The notes below the pieces were generated by a model that did no database searches, was not told the origin of the DNA, and worked only from the letters and a program-made list of their open reading frames with translations. Both the position numbers and the translations under genes were made by a program. From positions 91,110,492 to 91,174,491 of the forward strand of contig OY821520.1 of assembly GCA_963682025.1 (NCBI GenBank): a DNA stretch of 64,000 bases. The letters run 5' to 3'. Source of the stretch: Cordilura impudica (Eukaryota > Arthropoda > Insecta > Diptera > Scathophagidae). Below are positions 10,505 to 23,800 of this stretch, piece by piece. The stretch's first letter is position 1. Each line of letters starts with the position of its first letter.

Positions 10505-13150
10505 ATACAAGTTTAGTTAGATTCACTGGCAGTTGTATCGTCTGAATCGCTGCCATTATCATCACAATTATTGTTTTGTTGTCCTTCTGTTATTGAACTA
10601 GTGTTTAGTGGCTGTATTAATTTCAAAATAGCCGGATCAACTTATGATTCTGGCCCGTGTAATAATAACTTATTAAGAGTCCCAGTGGTATTAAGATACA
10701 CATAATTCTGCGTCTCATATACCGATTTCAATGCCCTTAGTATAAGGTTAAAGCTTTCAATTAGATTTTTATTTACAGCTCTTATTTTAGCAGATACTGC
10801 GGGGTTTTTAAAAAATTTTCCTGCACTATTCTCATCATTGGTGTTTCCACCTCCTTGTTTGGGGGTGTCTAGTAGTAAGCCTAATTTTAACCTAAATTGG
10901 TCTATTATGTGTTTTTCTGGTCGCAACACTTTCTTTTTCTTTTGCCTTGCGGTATTGCCATTTCTGCACATCTAGCACATAGGCAGTGTGTAAAACACTC
11001 TCCATTAATCTTATCTGGGCATGCAGTGTAGGTAAACCCAAAGAAAATTTATCAGCAGTGCTTTTTCGATTTCTTATCATTTCTAAGTTGTTCATATCTA
11101 TAGAATTCGCTTGACAAATATAACATTTTTGAATAGCTTTGTTGGATGCCAAAATGTTGCAAACTTTACCATAGATCATGTTTTCTTCAAATATGTAAGC
11201 AACTTTGATTACGGTTCCGTTAAACTCACAAATGTTGGTACAATTATTGAAATTTGATCGAGGACACCTTTGAATTCATCTAGTGCTAACTCATCTGTCT
11301 CCTGTGCAAATATGAATTTAATAGGCGTACAATATGAGGTCGATGACGGTCTTGGGTTCTGCCATAATATGACCATGTTAATTCTTTCATTGTATCCGGC
11401 CATTTGCAATAGCACTAATGAAGTTGTCAAGAAATTTGCGTCTTTAAAATTCGCGGTGTCGGCTTTTTGGTTAAAACAACCGCTACCACCGGACACCCAT
11501 TTAAAAGTCACTGTCATGTTTCTAATTTTTAATACGCCATCAACAATAATAACAGTCAAAACTTCATATTGGTCAATTCAACAATTGACTGTAACTTTAC
11601 TTCAGCCAGTGATAACACAATCTTCACGGGACGGATAACATAATGCCCTGTCATACGCTGGGTAAATGTTAAGGCCTTTTGCTTCAGCAGACTTTCTGAT
11701 AATATCATATTTCCCCGAGCTCAATTTCGCTTCATGTATAAGCGCAAAATCTTCTTCAGGTGAATACTTGAGTATTTCTTTATCTGCTTTATGAAAGGCT
11801 TTTTTGATCTTGGTTGCCCTTTTAGGCCTCGCAACCAATTTCCCAAGCATAGAAGCAGCATCCCATACCTGACTGCCTTAATTTTAAATTGGTAGTTTCA
11901 GTCCACTCAGTTAAAGTATTTTCCGCAATTAACAATTTCACTTTCCTCGATATAGACTTTAACCCACTAAAATCAAACTTTTTTTCTTCGACCAGGTCTT
12001 CGTACACCTTGTGAGATACTTGTAGTCAGTATATCAACTTTGTGTATAGCTTAGGGCGGGTCGATTTGTAGGGAGGCAAAAAAATCGCTCAAGTGACAAG
12101 GAAAATCATATTCTAGGGATCAAAATAAGAAACTTTGCCCAAGAACACTACCTCTAAAACACTTTCCGATGTCTCGACTTTTGACCTGTCTGTCTGTCTG
12201 TCTGCCATTGGGCAACCCCATTCCCCCTCATGATCTGAAACTTGGCCCATAGTCCTGTTGTGACTACAGATTAATTTTGGGGTAGTCACGCAAAGCCATG
12301 CATAGTCACGCATAGTCACGAAGTGATTTAAAGGTTATTTACCCTCATCCGGTCGACCTTTTTGAAGAACATAACATAGTCAAGGCGTATGATTATTATT
12401 TATTAGCAGAGTAGAAGATACGTATACGTATGAGTGTTCATTTTAATATTAAATCAAACATAGTCAGCCCAACTCTAAACAAAAATGTTGATTTTTTGAA
12501 ATGTTCGTATGGGGTACCCCCCATGCGGTTAGAGGGGGTGTGCCAGTGGCATGGGTGGTTCGTCCCTCCAAAGTTAGTGGGGGTCGATCATACATTTGGA
12601 CTCGATTGGGGCACTCTAAATGGGTCAAAATGAGACAGACAGACAGACAGCTCAAAAGTCGGGACATCATAATTCGTCTTAGAGGTATGGTTCCTCGGGC
12701 AAAGTTTCTTATTTTGATCCCTAGAATACGATTTTCCTTGTCACTTGTGCGATCCTTAAATCGACCCGCCCTAGTATAAATATACTATTACTTAATCATT
12801 CGCTGTGCTTGTTTAAAAAGGCTTTCTTACTGCGATGAACCGATTTCCAATTTTCATTGAAACTGGTCATAAATGAGTGAATGACACGATTCAGTTATTG
12901 AAGTATTGGCTGAGAACAGTGCTGAAAATAAAATTTAGCTCCATGTTTTGCGCCAGACGTTTGAGAGTTATCATCATCATATTTCAATATTTCATATAAA
13001 TCTCTTTTTGCCAGAGTAAGCTGTGTAGCTGTTAAAAAATAAATAGTTTGAGAAAATGCGAAAGTCTGCACGAAAAAATCAGTTTTACTAATTATGTATA
13101 ATATTTTTAATGAAATAAGTTCAAAATCGGTACATACAAAGGAATACAAA
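10505..13150 (-). pseudogene. Decayed transposase-like gene of an uncharacterised arthropod repeat family
   Basis: Consecutive minus-strand frames (12895-13149, 11822-12007, 11602-11850, 11209-11559, 10892-11179, 10642-10971) read as one protein in order, with frameshifts between them. Recognisable pieces are a GKVCN block followed by CYICQA, LGLPTLHAQIRLMESVLH, QGGGNTNDENSAGKFFKNP and NKLLLHGPES. I recall similar GNTNDGNTARRFF-containing proteins as repeated, unnamed proteins in insect genomes, probably transposases. A distant link to RAG1/Transib type proteins is possible but not shown. The acidic C-terminal tail runs to about 10513. A MITE (12052-12773) splits the gene. I could not find terminal repeats. 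Confidence 0.6.
12052..12773. mobile_element. MITE with TAGGGCGGGTCGATTT termini
   Basis: The left end reads TAGGGCGGGTCGATTTGTAG and the right end is its reverse complement over 16 bases. The arms stay similar for about 150 bases, including matched AAGTGACAAGGAAAATC blocks and a (GTCT)n / (AGAC)n microsatellite in mirror positions (about 12186-12212 and 12638-12652). Flanking 8-mers GTATAGCT (12044-12051) and GTATAAAT (12774-12781) agree at 6 of 8 bases and may be an eroded target duplication. The 722-base element lies inside the transposase-like gene at 10505-13150. The same terminus occurs on the 3.4-kb element at 41870-45311. Confidence 0.85.
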
Positions 13151-13620
13151 ATTTTTGGCTGTCTACGAATACACTACGAGACAGTTTTTTGACCAAATGC
13201 ATCTGACTTCTAATCTTTATGCAAAATTGTCCGCTGAATCCGAGTATGAAGTCAGAAGAGTCAAAAGTAGAAGAGTTTCGAGACATTTTAAAATTACCGT
13301 TATTTGTGTTTTTTAAAAAGATGATGTCACTTAAATGCCAATATCTTCAAAAATGTTACACGGATTATGTATTCCTTTTTTTTAATCAAAGATATTAAAA
13401 TTACTAAAATAACCGTGGATCGTTTGTGAAGAGAAATGACAGAGTTACAGTGTTTTGTCCACTTTTTGTTCATGAAAAATTTTATGATTTTTTGCAATTT
13501 TGCTCTTTCAAGTTATTTTTTTTTAACAAGCAATTAAATATTTTAATGTTTTATTACACAGGACATTAGTTTGTTTCAATAGGAATATATTGCGCCCATC
13601 AAGACCTAGATTGGTGCAAA
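13150..13620. other. AT-rich stretch with no recognised gene
   Basis: It may contain a 5' extension of the gene at 10505-13150, but no motif is visible. Confidence 0.4.
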
Positions 13621-13622
13621 GC

Positions 13623-13908
13623 AGAACATGTTCTTCAATGCGTACATCTAAAAATTAAAACATTACCCACTCGCAGTCGGAAAAAAACGAAATTTAGTCA
13701 TAAACAACAAATAAAATTTCTCTATTTTCTAATTTATTACTATCTTTTTATTTTTATTTTCTATAATTGCTAATGAATTATTTTAGATTTTTTTAAATTA
13801 ATTTGGTTGTAACAATTATTGTCGTTACTATGGGGGTGTTTCAGATTTTTCCGATCGCTAGCGGATAATGTTTTAATTTTAAGATGTACGCGTTGAAGAA
13901 CATGTTCT
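13623..13908. mobile_element. Small foldback MITE with palindromic tips
   Basis: Inverted arms of about 63 bases lie at 13623-13685 and 13846-13908. Each outer tip is the perfect 12-base palindrome AGAACATGTTCT, followed by TCAAYGCGTACATCT and AAAATTAAAACATTA. The loop is about 160 bases and AT-rich. No target duplication is obvious. Superfamily unknown. Confidence 0.75.
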
Positions 13909-14297
13909 GTTTTTTTAGCGGTACACGTGCAAGAAAACGAACTTAAAATAAAGCTTCACTCGAATCTGTGTGGTAAAAAAATAATAGAAAAATGTTCGTG
14001 CAGATAACGAAACATTAAAACGAAACACAGTCATGATTGTGTTGGGCATCGTAGAAAATTTAGAAACACACATAATTGATATGAAAATGAAAACATGTGT
14101 TCGTTAGTCTGAGCTATGCTTGTTTACATATATGAACGAGTTTTTTATTCAGTGTGTGTTTTTTCTGAACTCTGGTATAAGTATATACAACATGATGCAT
14201 ACCCATGTTTTAATTTTTTAATATATCATTTGTTTTGCTTTGCATTTTAGATTTTTTGAAAATTATTGTTACATTTTATATACATAACTAATTCAAG

Positions 14298-15100
14298 ATG
14301 GAGCAATAAAAGTGACTAACCAGAAATTATACAAACCAAAGCAGAAACAGAACTATCACTTACAGATATTTCTGCCGACGAAGCAAGCATTTTAGATAAT
14401 AAATGTCAAGATGTAACGGCAACAGATTTGGAGTATGTTAACTATTCCGAAGACCTTAAAAATTTAATTTCAAAATACTTGACTTCAAAAATCTGATATG
14501 GATTTGTCTCATAGAGTAGATTCAGTCCATAAAATAATAGTTGTAAAATAGTTTGACAACAAAGCAGTGCATGGAATCAAAAAGATAAAGAATTTATTGA
14601 AATTAAAATTTCAGGTATTGTTCAGCAATACAATCGTTTTCTGGGAGGTATATACTTAGTAACTATGATCCGTGAGTTATTTGGAACAAAATATTTGTCC
14701 CAAAAATATTATACGGGGATTTTCTTTTGGATGTTTAACTCCACTGCCACTAATATTATTGTGTCACTATCAACTTGCAAAAGTCAGCAATAAAGAAAAG
14801 TTAACATTGGTACAGTTTTAAATTAAAATTGCAACTGGCCTACTTTATACAATCTCGTTCAGTTCAAGGAAACGTGGCCGCCCATCAGATTCTCCACAAA
14901 TGACTCAATCAACTTCAATTTTGGTTAAAGATGTCAGGTCTGATAGTATTGGCCATCTACCGTCAAACAAGCCAAAGAAGTCGCTTTGCAAATTTTGTAA
15001 AACTAGCTTTACCACTATGACGTGCATCAAATGTAATGTCTGTTTCAGAGAATACCAGTATATTGTAAAAAAAAGTTGTAACATTTTAAATACAAAACAT
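14298..15100 (+). pseudogene. piggyBac-like transposase, internally deleted
   Basis: An acidic N-terminal-like stretch with ELSLTDISADEASILDN is read from about 14345. From 14570 the sequence jumps to the C-terminal half: IVQQYNRFLGG, matching the piggyBac YNxxMGGVD region, then a loop ending in GRPSDSP. The Cys-rich tail CKFCKTSFTTMTCIKCNVCF (about 14990-15050) is the piggyBac C-terminal finger. The central catalytic region is missing, and several stops and shifts are present. The ATG at 14298 is followed at once by a stop. A second, different piggyBac remnant lies at 50460-51010. Confidence 0.65.
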
Positions 15101-15184
15101 TGTTGCCTTATACTTTCCTATTTGTGCGCCATGCTGTGTGTGTACAATTCTTTCTAAAAAGTACGCGTAGAGAAAATATTATTA

Positions 15185-17461
15185 TTTACTAGATGTTTTT
15201 ACCCGGTCTTGCCCGGGATCCAAAGGCCTTTGACATGAAAAATGGTTCACTCTGATTACCATGTGCTCAGTACTTAGTGCCCAATGAACAAATTCCTCAA
15301 AAAACTTAATTTTCTCCCCAAAAATTTGTATGGGATTGGCGAATTTGTTCACGATGAAAAAATTGCCCAATGTTTACGTTATTTGGGGAGTAAATTCTTT
15401 TTTTATTTCAATTTAAAATTTTTTGATTTTTTAATTTAGAAGTTTTTTTTTTAAATGCTACTGCAACCATACATCAAAAATAAGCTGCGAATCCGCTTGA
15501 CATTTTTTTATTTTGTAAACATCAAATATAAGGGAATCGTTTGCAAATTAAAAGAATCAGAAGTTTTAAAAATTGAATTAATTCATTCAACAAATGATTA
15601 CCATTGAGCAGAGACGTCAAATTTATAGAAGTTTCAAGAATGGAAAATGAATGTGACGTTTAAAATTGTGCCGCAATGTTGCTTTAAGCAACTGCTTATA
15701 GTATATGTTTGGCGTATTTGGATCAACAGGTAATTACTGCACATACGTAGATAAAATTTGTCATAAGATTTTTCACTCAGCTGTGTTCCGCGAGCGAGTC
15801 GCGACCGCGACTGCGTCCGCGCGTTTGTCGGCCACACCCGTGCTGCCGCGCAGTTGTTGTCAACTTATTTTAATTACCAAAATATTTTTTTCAGATTATT
15901 TCGATATTTTAGCTGAGCTGTGTTCCGCGATCGCGTTCGCGTCCGCGAGCCGCTTCCGCGCGTTTGGCAGCCGAAATGATGCTATTGAAAAGAATACAGA
16001 TATTAAATAAATTTGTTGTAGGACAGATATTGAGAGCAGCATGGAGAATTAGTTCAATTCTTTCAGGGGCATTTTTTAAATTTGTGGAGTTTGTTCATCG
16101 TGAAGTTATTCCCCAATTTTTTGGGGAATAAGTTAATTTTTTTTGGAATTTATTCATTGGGGACTAAATACTCGGTGCCTGCTTATCATTACAACTAACT
16201 ATGTTTATGCATGGAGTATTTTGAGTGTAAGATGTCTAAAAGTTACGAATTTTAGTTATTCTAGAGCTTTGTGATATACAACATTTCTGGTTTTTCTTTC
16301 TGGTGCATATACGAAAATATTATATTCTGGGGTAGGCGACATATAATTGTCTATAAGAAAAATAGTCGTTTAAGGAGTTTCAGATTCCCTGGATTCAGCT
16401 TGTCTTAGCCGCTGGATTTCTAGACGCAGTTGAGTAGATTCAGGCATTTCCGCTTCTCTTAACAAAGCTTGCAGAGCTGCGTTCCGCGAGTGCGTCGAAA
16501 TGATGCTATTGAAAAGAATACAGATTTTAAATGCGTATATTATAGGACAGATATTGAGATCAGTATGCAAATTTTCACTTAAACAAATATCTAACAAATT
16601 TCATTAAATAAAAATATGTAAAAATTTAAGAACGAATTTGGGGAGTAATTTAATTTTTTTTATTTAGTTTAAACAAAAATGGGGAATTTATTAATTTCTT
16701 TTGGGAACTTTTTTAAATTTGGGGAATTTGTTCATCGTGATTCCTGTGTGTACCAAATTTCAGAGAAATTCATTGAAAAATACAAATTTGTATAGCGAAC
16801 AAATGTACCAAAAAGAGAAAATGAGTTTTATAAAAAAGTGGGTGTAAATGTAGGCATAGCCAGAAAGATATATAGTCCGACTTTTGCTGGAATATAGAGA
16901 TCACGAGTACCAAATTTCAGAGAAAGCCGTTGAAAAATAAAAGTTTATATACCAGGCAAACAAAGAAACAAATAAAAGAAAGAAAAAAATTATATACAAA
17001 AAAGTAGGCGCAAAATTAGGCGTGGCTAGTAAGGAGCATATGATAACCTTACCTGGAGCACAGAGATCGTGCGTACCAAATTTTAGAGAAATCCGTTGAA
17101 AACTAAAATTTTTTATAGCAAACATATATACCAAAAAACAGAAAATGAATTTTGTATAAAAAGTGGGCGTAAAAGTAGGAGAGTAAAAGTATAGAGATTG
17201 TGCGTACCAAATTTCAGAGAAATCAGTTCAAAAATAACAATTTGTATAGCGAACAAATATACCAAACCACAGAAAATGAATTGTACACAAAAGGTGGGCG
17301 TAAAAGTAGGTGTGGCCGGTAGGAATCATATGGCGACATTTCCCGGAGTACAGAGATCGTGTGTACCAAATTTCAGCGAAATCCATTGAAAAATAAAAAT
17401 TTGTATAGCGGTTAAACAAACAAACAAACAAACAAACATAAAATGAATTTTATATATATAG
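15185..17461 (+). repeat. Composite repeat element with GC-rich islands and tandem tail
   Basis: It starts near TACTAGATG followed by ACCCGGTCTTGCCCGGG, and ends with repeated CAAA units and AATGAATTTTATATATATAG. This end structure is common on unclassified insect repeats; I cannot assign the class. Inside are GC-rich patches unlike the AT-rich surroundings (15781-15855, 15912-15975, 16470-16500), a duplicated block (AAATGATGCTATTGAAAAG at about 15974 and 16497) and repeated phrases about GGGGAA..TTTGTTCATCGTGA. A frame at 16370-16510 (minus) with LRLEIQRLRQAESRESETP recalls repeat peptides near Helitron proteins, but this is weak. Confidence 0.55.
16745..17450 (+). repeat. Tandem array of about 160-base units
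   Basis: About 4.5 units start at roughly 16746, 16907, 17072, 17202 and 17362. Each begins GTACCAAATTTCAGAGAAAT, continues with a TTTGTATAGCGAACAAA-like segment and AAAGTGGGCGTAAAAGTAGG, and ends GAGATCGTG. The third unit is shortened. The last unit runs into (CAAA)n. Units are diverged, so the array is old. Confidence 0.8.
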
Positions 17462-19984
17462 ATTTCTTTTTTGTCTTGTCTAAACCCAATTTATTTACAA
17501 AAAATCACTTAAAAAAATATTGTTTCCCTAATACAAATCAAAGTCTATTTTTACCGGTTTGATATGGAATGACCCTTATATAATTGGAAAATGGCAATTT
17601 TGTAATTATAGCACAATTCATTTAAAATTTCTGTGAATTTTAAATAACAAATTATTTGTGAATTTTCCAAAAAAAAATTCAAATCTCTAGATATTTATTA
17701 AAATAGAAAAACTTTCTTTATAATTTTCTTAAATTTTTTGCACTCTGAATCACTGTTCATTGTAAATGTAACTGCTACAACTCCACTGCTTCAAATTCAA
17801 CGTGGCGTTAAGGTAAATATAAATCATTTTATTTGTTTTAATATTAAATATTTTTTACTCTTGTTCTGCTGTTTATCCATCTTCTATTTATTTAGTAATA
17901 TGAATTGAACAAAATTAATTTTCGTACAAAATCCTTAGAGCTTAAAATGTACGTACATTTTCCAGCCATCAGCTATTATTCTGAAACTGTTTTATATAGA
18001 ATAATCCATATAATGAAATTGTTCTTTTTGCTTGGCTATAAGTTTTTTTTTTCATTATTTCATATCAAATTATTTTCTTTATTCACTTGAAATAGAAAAT
18101 TATGATGATTCTTCTTATTTCAGTTAATGTGTACGTTCATCATCTGATAAAGCTTTCACTCAATCAAATCCACATTAGTTACACTACTGTCTAATGCAAT
18201 TGAAATGTTTGTTTTTGTTAAGACTGCCAGATTTGGTACAGCCAGTATATTTGTGCTATACTATAGTTATATTTAAGCTATACTTATCATTTTAGTTGGC
18301 AAATATTATTTATGAAATGTACTCTCATATAATGAATGCCTTCATTTTCAGTAGTTGATAAGTTTATTTAATATAAATAAAATTTTCCTAAAAAATGATA
18401 TTGTTTAGAATATGTTGTGAAATGGCATGTCAGTTGTAATAAGCTGGATTTATCTTGTTAGTATTGTTATTATATAATATGATTTGAGGGATTGGCTTCA
18501 TACAACCATCATTACTAATTCTTATAACCCTGACTACAGAGCTATAAATTAAAAAAAAAAGCTCTCCACAATTTGTTTTTTATCATAATTATCGCCGTTA
18601 GTTACATATTAAATGTTTTTACAGCTAAATCAAAATTATAATAACAAAGCCTCGGTTTTATACCAAAAACAAATTAAATTTAACTAAAATCTAATAAAAA
18701 AAAGTTTCATGCAGGAGAAGAGTTTAAGCGTTTGATGTGTTTTTATATATTAATGTAAATTTTATTATTAATTTTTGGCGCAAACACTTGAAAAACTTTC
18801 GGCGACGTCTCTTAATAACAAAAAAAGAAAAGCAACAACACCAACATTAATAAAAACAACACAGCAACTTCAAGTGGTTAACATTAATTACAGTTAGTTT
18901 AAGCTTAACAGCTAATATTGTACTTATGTTTGGATAGATGATTGGCTGAAGTCTTAACCCTTTCGAAAAGGCATTCAAGTGTTGTTAATTTAAATTAGCT
19001 ATGTTGGCTAAAAGAGACGTCAATTAGTTTGCAATTTGATTTTTAAAGTTTACGACGCGTCTACATAAAAGTTTAATAAGTTTTTCCCTAACAACGAAAT
19101 TTAAAAGTTTACTATTTAAATAAAACTCATACTAAGAGATATTTGTAAATGTTTTCTTATTCTTCAAATTTTTAAAACTAATACATACGCAATTATTTTT
19201 CTTATCTCTTTAGCCAGAACTAAAAGACGTAGTAACATAGCAAAAAAAAAAAAAAAAACAATATATTACGCTTGACTAACTTCTAACTAGATCTTTCGAT
19301 TATATTTCAAATAGAAATCATAATATTACAAGGAACTCATACTCTTTACCTTCTCATTCTCTTTTACTATTTTTTTTTTTCAGTCATGTTCATTTCTTTA
19401 AAAGTATTTATTTTCTTGTATTTTGTTCTCTGTCTCTCAATAGATTCAATCCTGAAATGGGTAAGAAATATAAATTTCATTTCATATTGTTGGCTGAACA
19501 AACAAATGTAATTACAAGTTTCTTGTTGCAAAAAAAAAAAAAGAAATGTAGAACAAATAGAAATAAAAAATAAATTATAAAACAATAGGACATAACTAAA
19601 AAAATATATTTTATTTTTCATTTCATATTCAATTGTAAGCAGGGTTGCCATTAACAAGGAAAGTTTTCTGATGATAACACCGGTCGGCCATTTTTTAGTT
19701 TCTTTTATGTTATATGTTACAAATGAAGGGAAAAGTAATTTTTTTTTGTCAAAGTTTCTTTTTGTGGACATAACACCAACTTTTCGATTTTTAAGAATTA
19801 TGACTGATTATCTTAAAATTTTTTTATACATTACAAAGGAAAACAATTTAGCTGAACTTCATAGTATTCTTAATTCCAAAATATAATAATAAATAATAGC
19901 TTAGAAATAGAAACTAAAACTGTTCCAGGCTTGTTTTTCTATGCTATTGAGTAATATTGTGAATTCATCACTACTCATTATTTT
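17462..19984. other. AT-rich stretch with no recognised gene
   Basis: Long A and T runs and short chance frames (for example 19367-19771). No motif or repeated element recognised. A CAGGGTTGCCA string at 19642 looks like an hAT end, but no partner end was found. Confidence 0.5.
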
Positions 19985-20875
19985 TTTTTATTTGTGGTCA
20001 TGCGAAGAGTCCTGACTTTATCTTCACTTCAGCTAATTTGGGAAAGAATCCTTTTAAACATTCGAAAGCTTCAGAATTTTTATCCAATACTTTCACAAAT
20101 TGTTTCATTAGGCCTAATTTGATATGCAGTTGCAGCATTAAGATACTTTTTGGATATACAACTGGTTCCCATTAGACGTTATGTTTTCATATATGAAACT
20201 CGATGCGGTCAGGCCATGTACGCTGCTGATAGTGTACTGAATCTGCTTGACTAGCCCATAAGCATATGCCCAACAAAAAACCAACCCTTTTAAAGTCTCC
20301 TATTACTGGGCAGTTATATTCTTTATATTCTAATTTTTCAAGTACAATTTTTATACTTTCGTAATTTTCCTTTAGCATTACAGAATGTGCCATGGGGAGA
20401 CTAGGAACCTTGTTTCCATTATGAAGAAAGACGCTCATCAAGCTTTTTGAAGAGCTAACGATCTGATGGTATGCATCGTATTCCGATTTCTTCGAATAAA
20501 CCTGTGAAAAAAAACATGAAAAATTTTTATGACGCCAGTTATATTCACATAATTTTCAAGCAAATTCCACTGTTTCAATCGTAAACTCAGAATCCCTGAT
20601 TTATTCTTGAACAGGTTCAGATTTCGTACCTAAGCATTAAATTCTGTAGTGTCGTAGTTCAATACTTAGCGATTTAATTATAAAATCATTGTCAGAGTTG
20701 TGCATAAGCGATACACAAGATTCTGTTGAACTTTATGACATCTGAATTTCGGAGCTATTTATTTTTGAACTGAATGGAATCGGACAATTTTCACTGTGGG
20801 GTATTGGAGCCGACGTTGATGGAAGGTTAGGGTAAAAAACCTTTTTCTGATTTTTACCAGCTCAACGCTGACTTG

Positions 20876-23800
20876 TGTGGGATATTATTATGAAAAAAAA
20901 TTGGCAAGTTTAAAATTTTGTAAAAGTTTCAAATGTACTGTCACTCACTGTATATATTTCTTAAAACTTTAAAAATTTCCCAGTTGAAGGTATTTTATCA
21001 GAAAATTCTGACCATGTGATAAGGGCCTTTGACCAATTGCAAACAAGATTATGGTACATGTTATTGTAAAGAACGATTCCACAACTTTTTAGTGATTCCT
21101 CGATATACACGCAATTATTCTAGACCACTTCACTGAGTATTTTTTATGATTTTTCACTTTTCGCGGCGCCATATTTCATAATCTCTGGTGGTCTCTTTGG
21201 ATTTTAAATAATTATTAGTTTAGTTAGCTAGAATATTTGTTATTTAGTTTAGTTAGCTAGAAATTTTATTAAATTCTAAGAGGAGCAGGTCAAAAAGCTA
21301 ATTTCTTCGTTTATTTAAAATAGAAGTTCCCATATGTATTTCGTGTGATGTCATTATCTGTGAACAGCTACTATACGGGTATATTCCAATATGTTTACGC
21401 TAGATTGCCCATTGAATGTTACAACATTTTTGTTTTAATTTCCAATTCATTGATAATTTTTTTCTGTAGTGCATTGTGTAATTATAACCACTTAATACTT
21501 AAGGCAAGAAATTATTTTGATAACAGTATTGACTGATTTTTATCAACATTTCCTGGTCTATATCGCTTTCTTTTCAAACAACATTATATTGCTACACCAT
21601 TTTAAAGATTATATTGAAATTTGTCTCTTGTAAATCTAAACGACACAAAAAAAAAATATATATAAACATTTACAGCCGTATTCATAACCAAAATTTAGAT
21701 ACTGCATATCCGTTGATAAGAATTTCTTGCCCAAAACACTGTTTAGCAAACTACGTTTAACTTATGCGCAAATTTTGCATATTTCTTGAATAACTGCTGT
21801 CGTTTTGGATACTCTGTCAACAATATATATTTGAAGTGACAAAATAAATTTTTTATAATATTATTCACCAGTTAGTTATTGATAGATCTGCCGGCACATA
21901 TACTTCAAATTTTACCATTTCGCTTGAAATTCGTCAACTTGTGAGAGAAAAAGAAGGTTACGAAATGATAAATATTTATTAAATAGGGGATGCAAGGAGC
22001 TTAAAACGTTACTTTTTGAACACGAAAATGCGAAAACTTCAGAATTTCTGGATAAAATAAATAATTCAAAGCATGAAGAACACCTTCTATGGAAAGCTAC
22101 TAAATATCTCAAAAGGCCAACTAAGAAAAATACATTTATTAAAAATATCGATGGTTCTTGGTGTAGAATTGATAAAGATATTATTGAAACATTTTCTAAT
22201 CAACTTAAACATACGTTCGTACCATTTGCATTTAACACTGAAGCTCAACAAGAAGAAATATCTAATTTTCTTAATTCACCTTTACAAATGGACCTTCCTA
22301 TTAAGGCATTTACTGTAAATGAAATAAAAAATTAAATGAAATTGTTAAATAAAAATAAATCCCCTGGATATGATTAGATTTATGGGAATGTCGTAAGCGA
22401 ACTTTCACGAAAATGTATCGTATTTCTTACACAAATATACAATTCAGTTCTCAGGCTTGATCACTTCCCATCGCAGTGGAAATGTGCGGAAATAATTATG
22501 ATCCAGAAACCAAACAAACCAGAAAATACAGTTTCATCATACAGACCAATAAGCTTATTGTGTATATTTTCAAAAATATTTGAAAAAGTATTCTTACGAA
22601 TATTGTCGCCTATATTGGAAAATAAAAACATTGGTCCAGAAACACGATACACCTGAACAAGTTCACCGAATAATGAGCGTTATTACAGATGCCCTAAAAA
22701 ATAAAATGTATGTCTCAGTTGTTTTTCTTGACATACAACAAGCCTTTCATCGATTTTGGCATCAAGGGTTGCTCTACAAGATTAAAACGTATCTTCCTGC
22801 ACCGTACTATCTACTTTTAAAAAGCTATTTAAATGCAAGACACTTTTATGTACAAATCAATGGTGAGAGTTCATAACTGTATGATATAAAAGCTGGAATA
22901 CCACAAGGTAGCGTATTAGGACCCATTTTGTACACAATGTACACAGCAGATATGCCTGTAATCAACAACATACTGGTAGCAACGTATGCAGATGACACTG
23001 CAATTATTGCTGGACATGCTTCTCCTGTACAAGCATCCTTATTTGTCCAACTGAGCTAGATTTGTTGGAACAATGGCTACAAAAATGGAACATACAGGTA
23101 AACACTCAAAAATCAAATCACGCAACGTTTGCACTTAGACGAGGTGACTGTCCTCCAGTTACCATTAATCGAAATACCATTCCAAAGTGTGACTCAGTGC
23201 GGTATCTCGGTATAGTCTTGGATAGACGCATTACATGGAAAGCGCATATTGAAAAAAAAAACAGCAACAGCTTAACATAAAAACCAAAAAGCTATACTGG
23301 CTCCTAGGACCAAAGTCTCAATTGAATCTTCTCAACAAACTAAAAATATGCAAATTCATACTGAAACCAACCTGGACTTACGGTGTCCAATTATGGGGCA
23401 CTGCTAGCAATTCAGATATTGATATTCTAGAAAGATATCAATCCAAAACACTTAGGTTGATTACTAATGCACCGTGGTACCTCACTAATAAATCTATTCA
23501 AAGAGATTTTTCGATGCTTCCAGTTAGAGAAGAAGTCAAAAAATCTAGTGATAGATAACTAGAAATCTACCACGTTAACCCTGTGGCTATTTCATTGCTA
23601 GACAGCACTAATGAAACTAGACGATTAAAATGCAAGCATGTACTGGATCTACCATTCATAAACTAACTCGCCCCCCTATTTCAAAAAGCGATAAAAAAAA
23701 ATAAATAAAAATAAAACAAAATCAAACTGTAAATAAAAAAAATCAAACATTCTTTTTGAAAACCTAAAATTCTAACTACTATTCTTTTGTAAACAACTTT

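Noticed and set aside
11270..11638. Plus-strand frame of 122 codons
   Set aside because: It is antisense to the GNTNDENSAGKFF-type pseudogene, whose minus-strand motifs are clear.
13623..13634. AGAACATGTTCT as a steroid-receptor response element
   Set aside because: The half-sites lack the usual 3-base spacer, and the motif is part of a MITE end present on both arms.
15705..16010. Open frame of 101 codons with Ala/Arg/Ser-rich sequence
   Set aside because: Its composition comes from the CG-rich repeat islands. No domain, start context or splice signals.
19642..19652. CAGGGTTGCCA as a hAT terminus
   Set aside because: No reversed partner or 8-base duplication was found within several kilobases.
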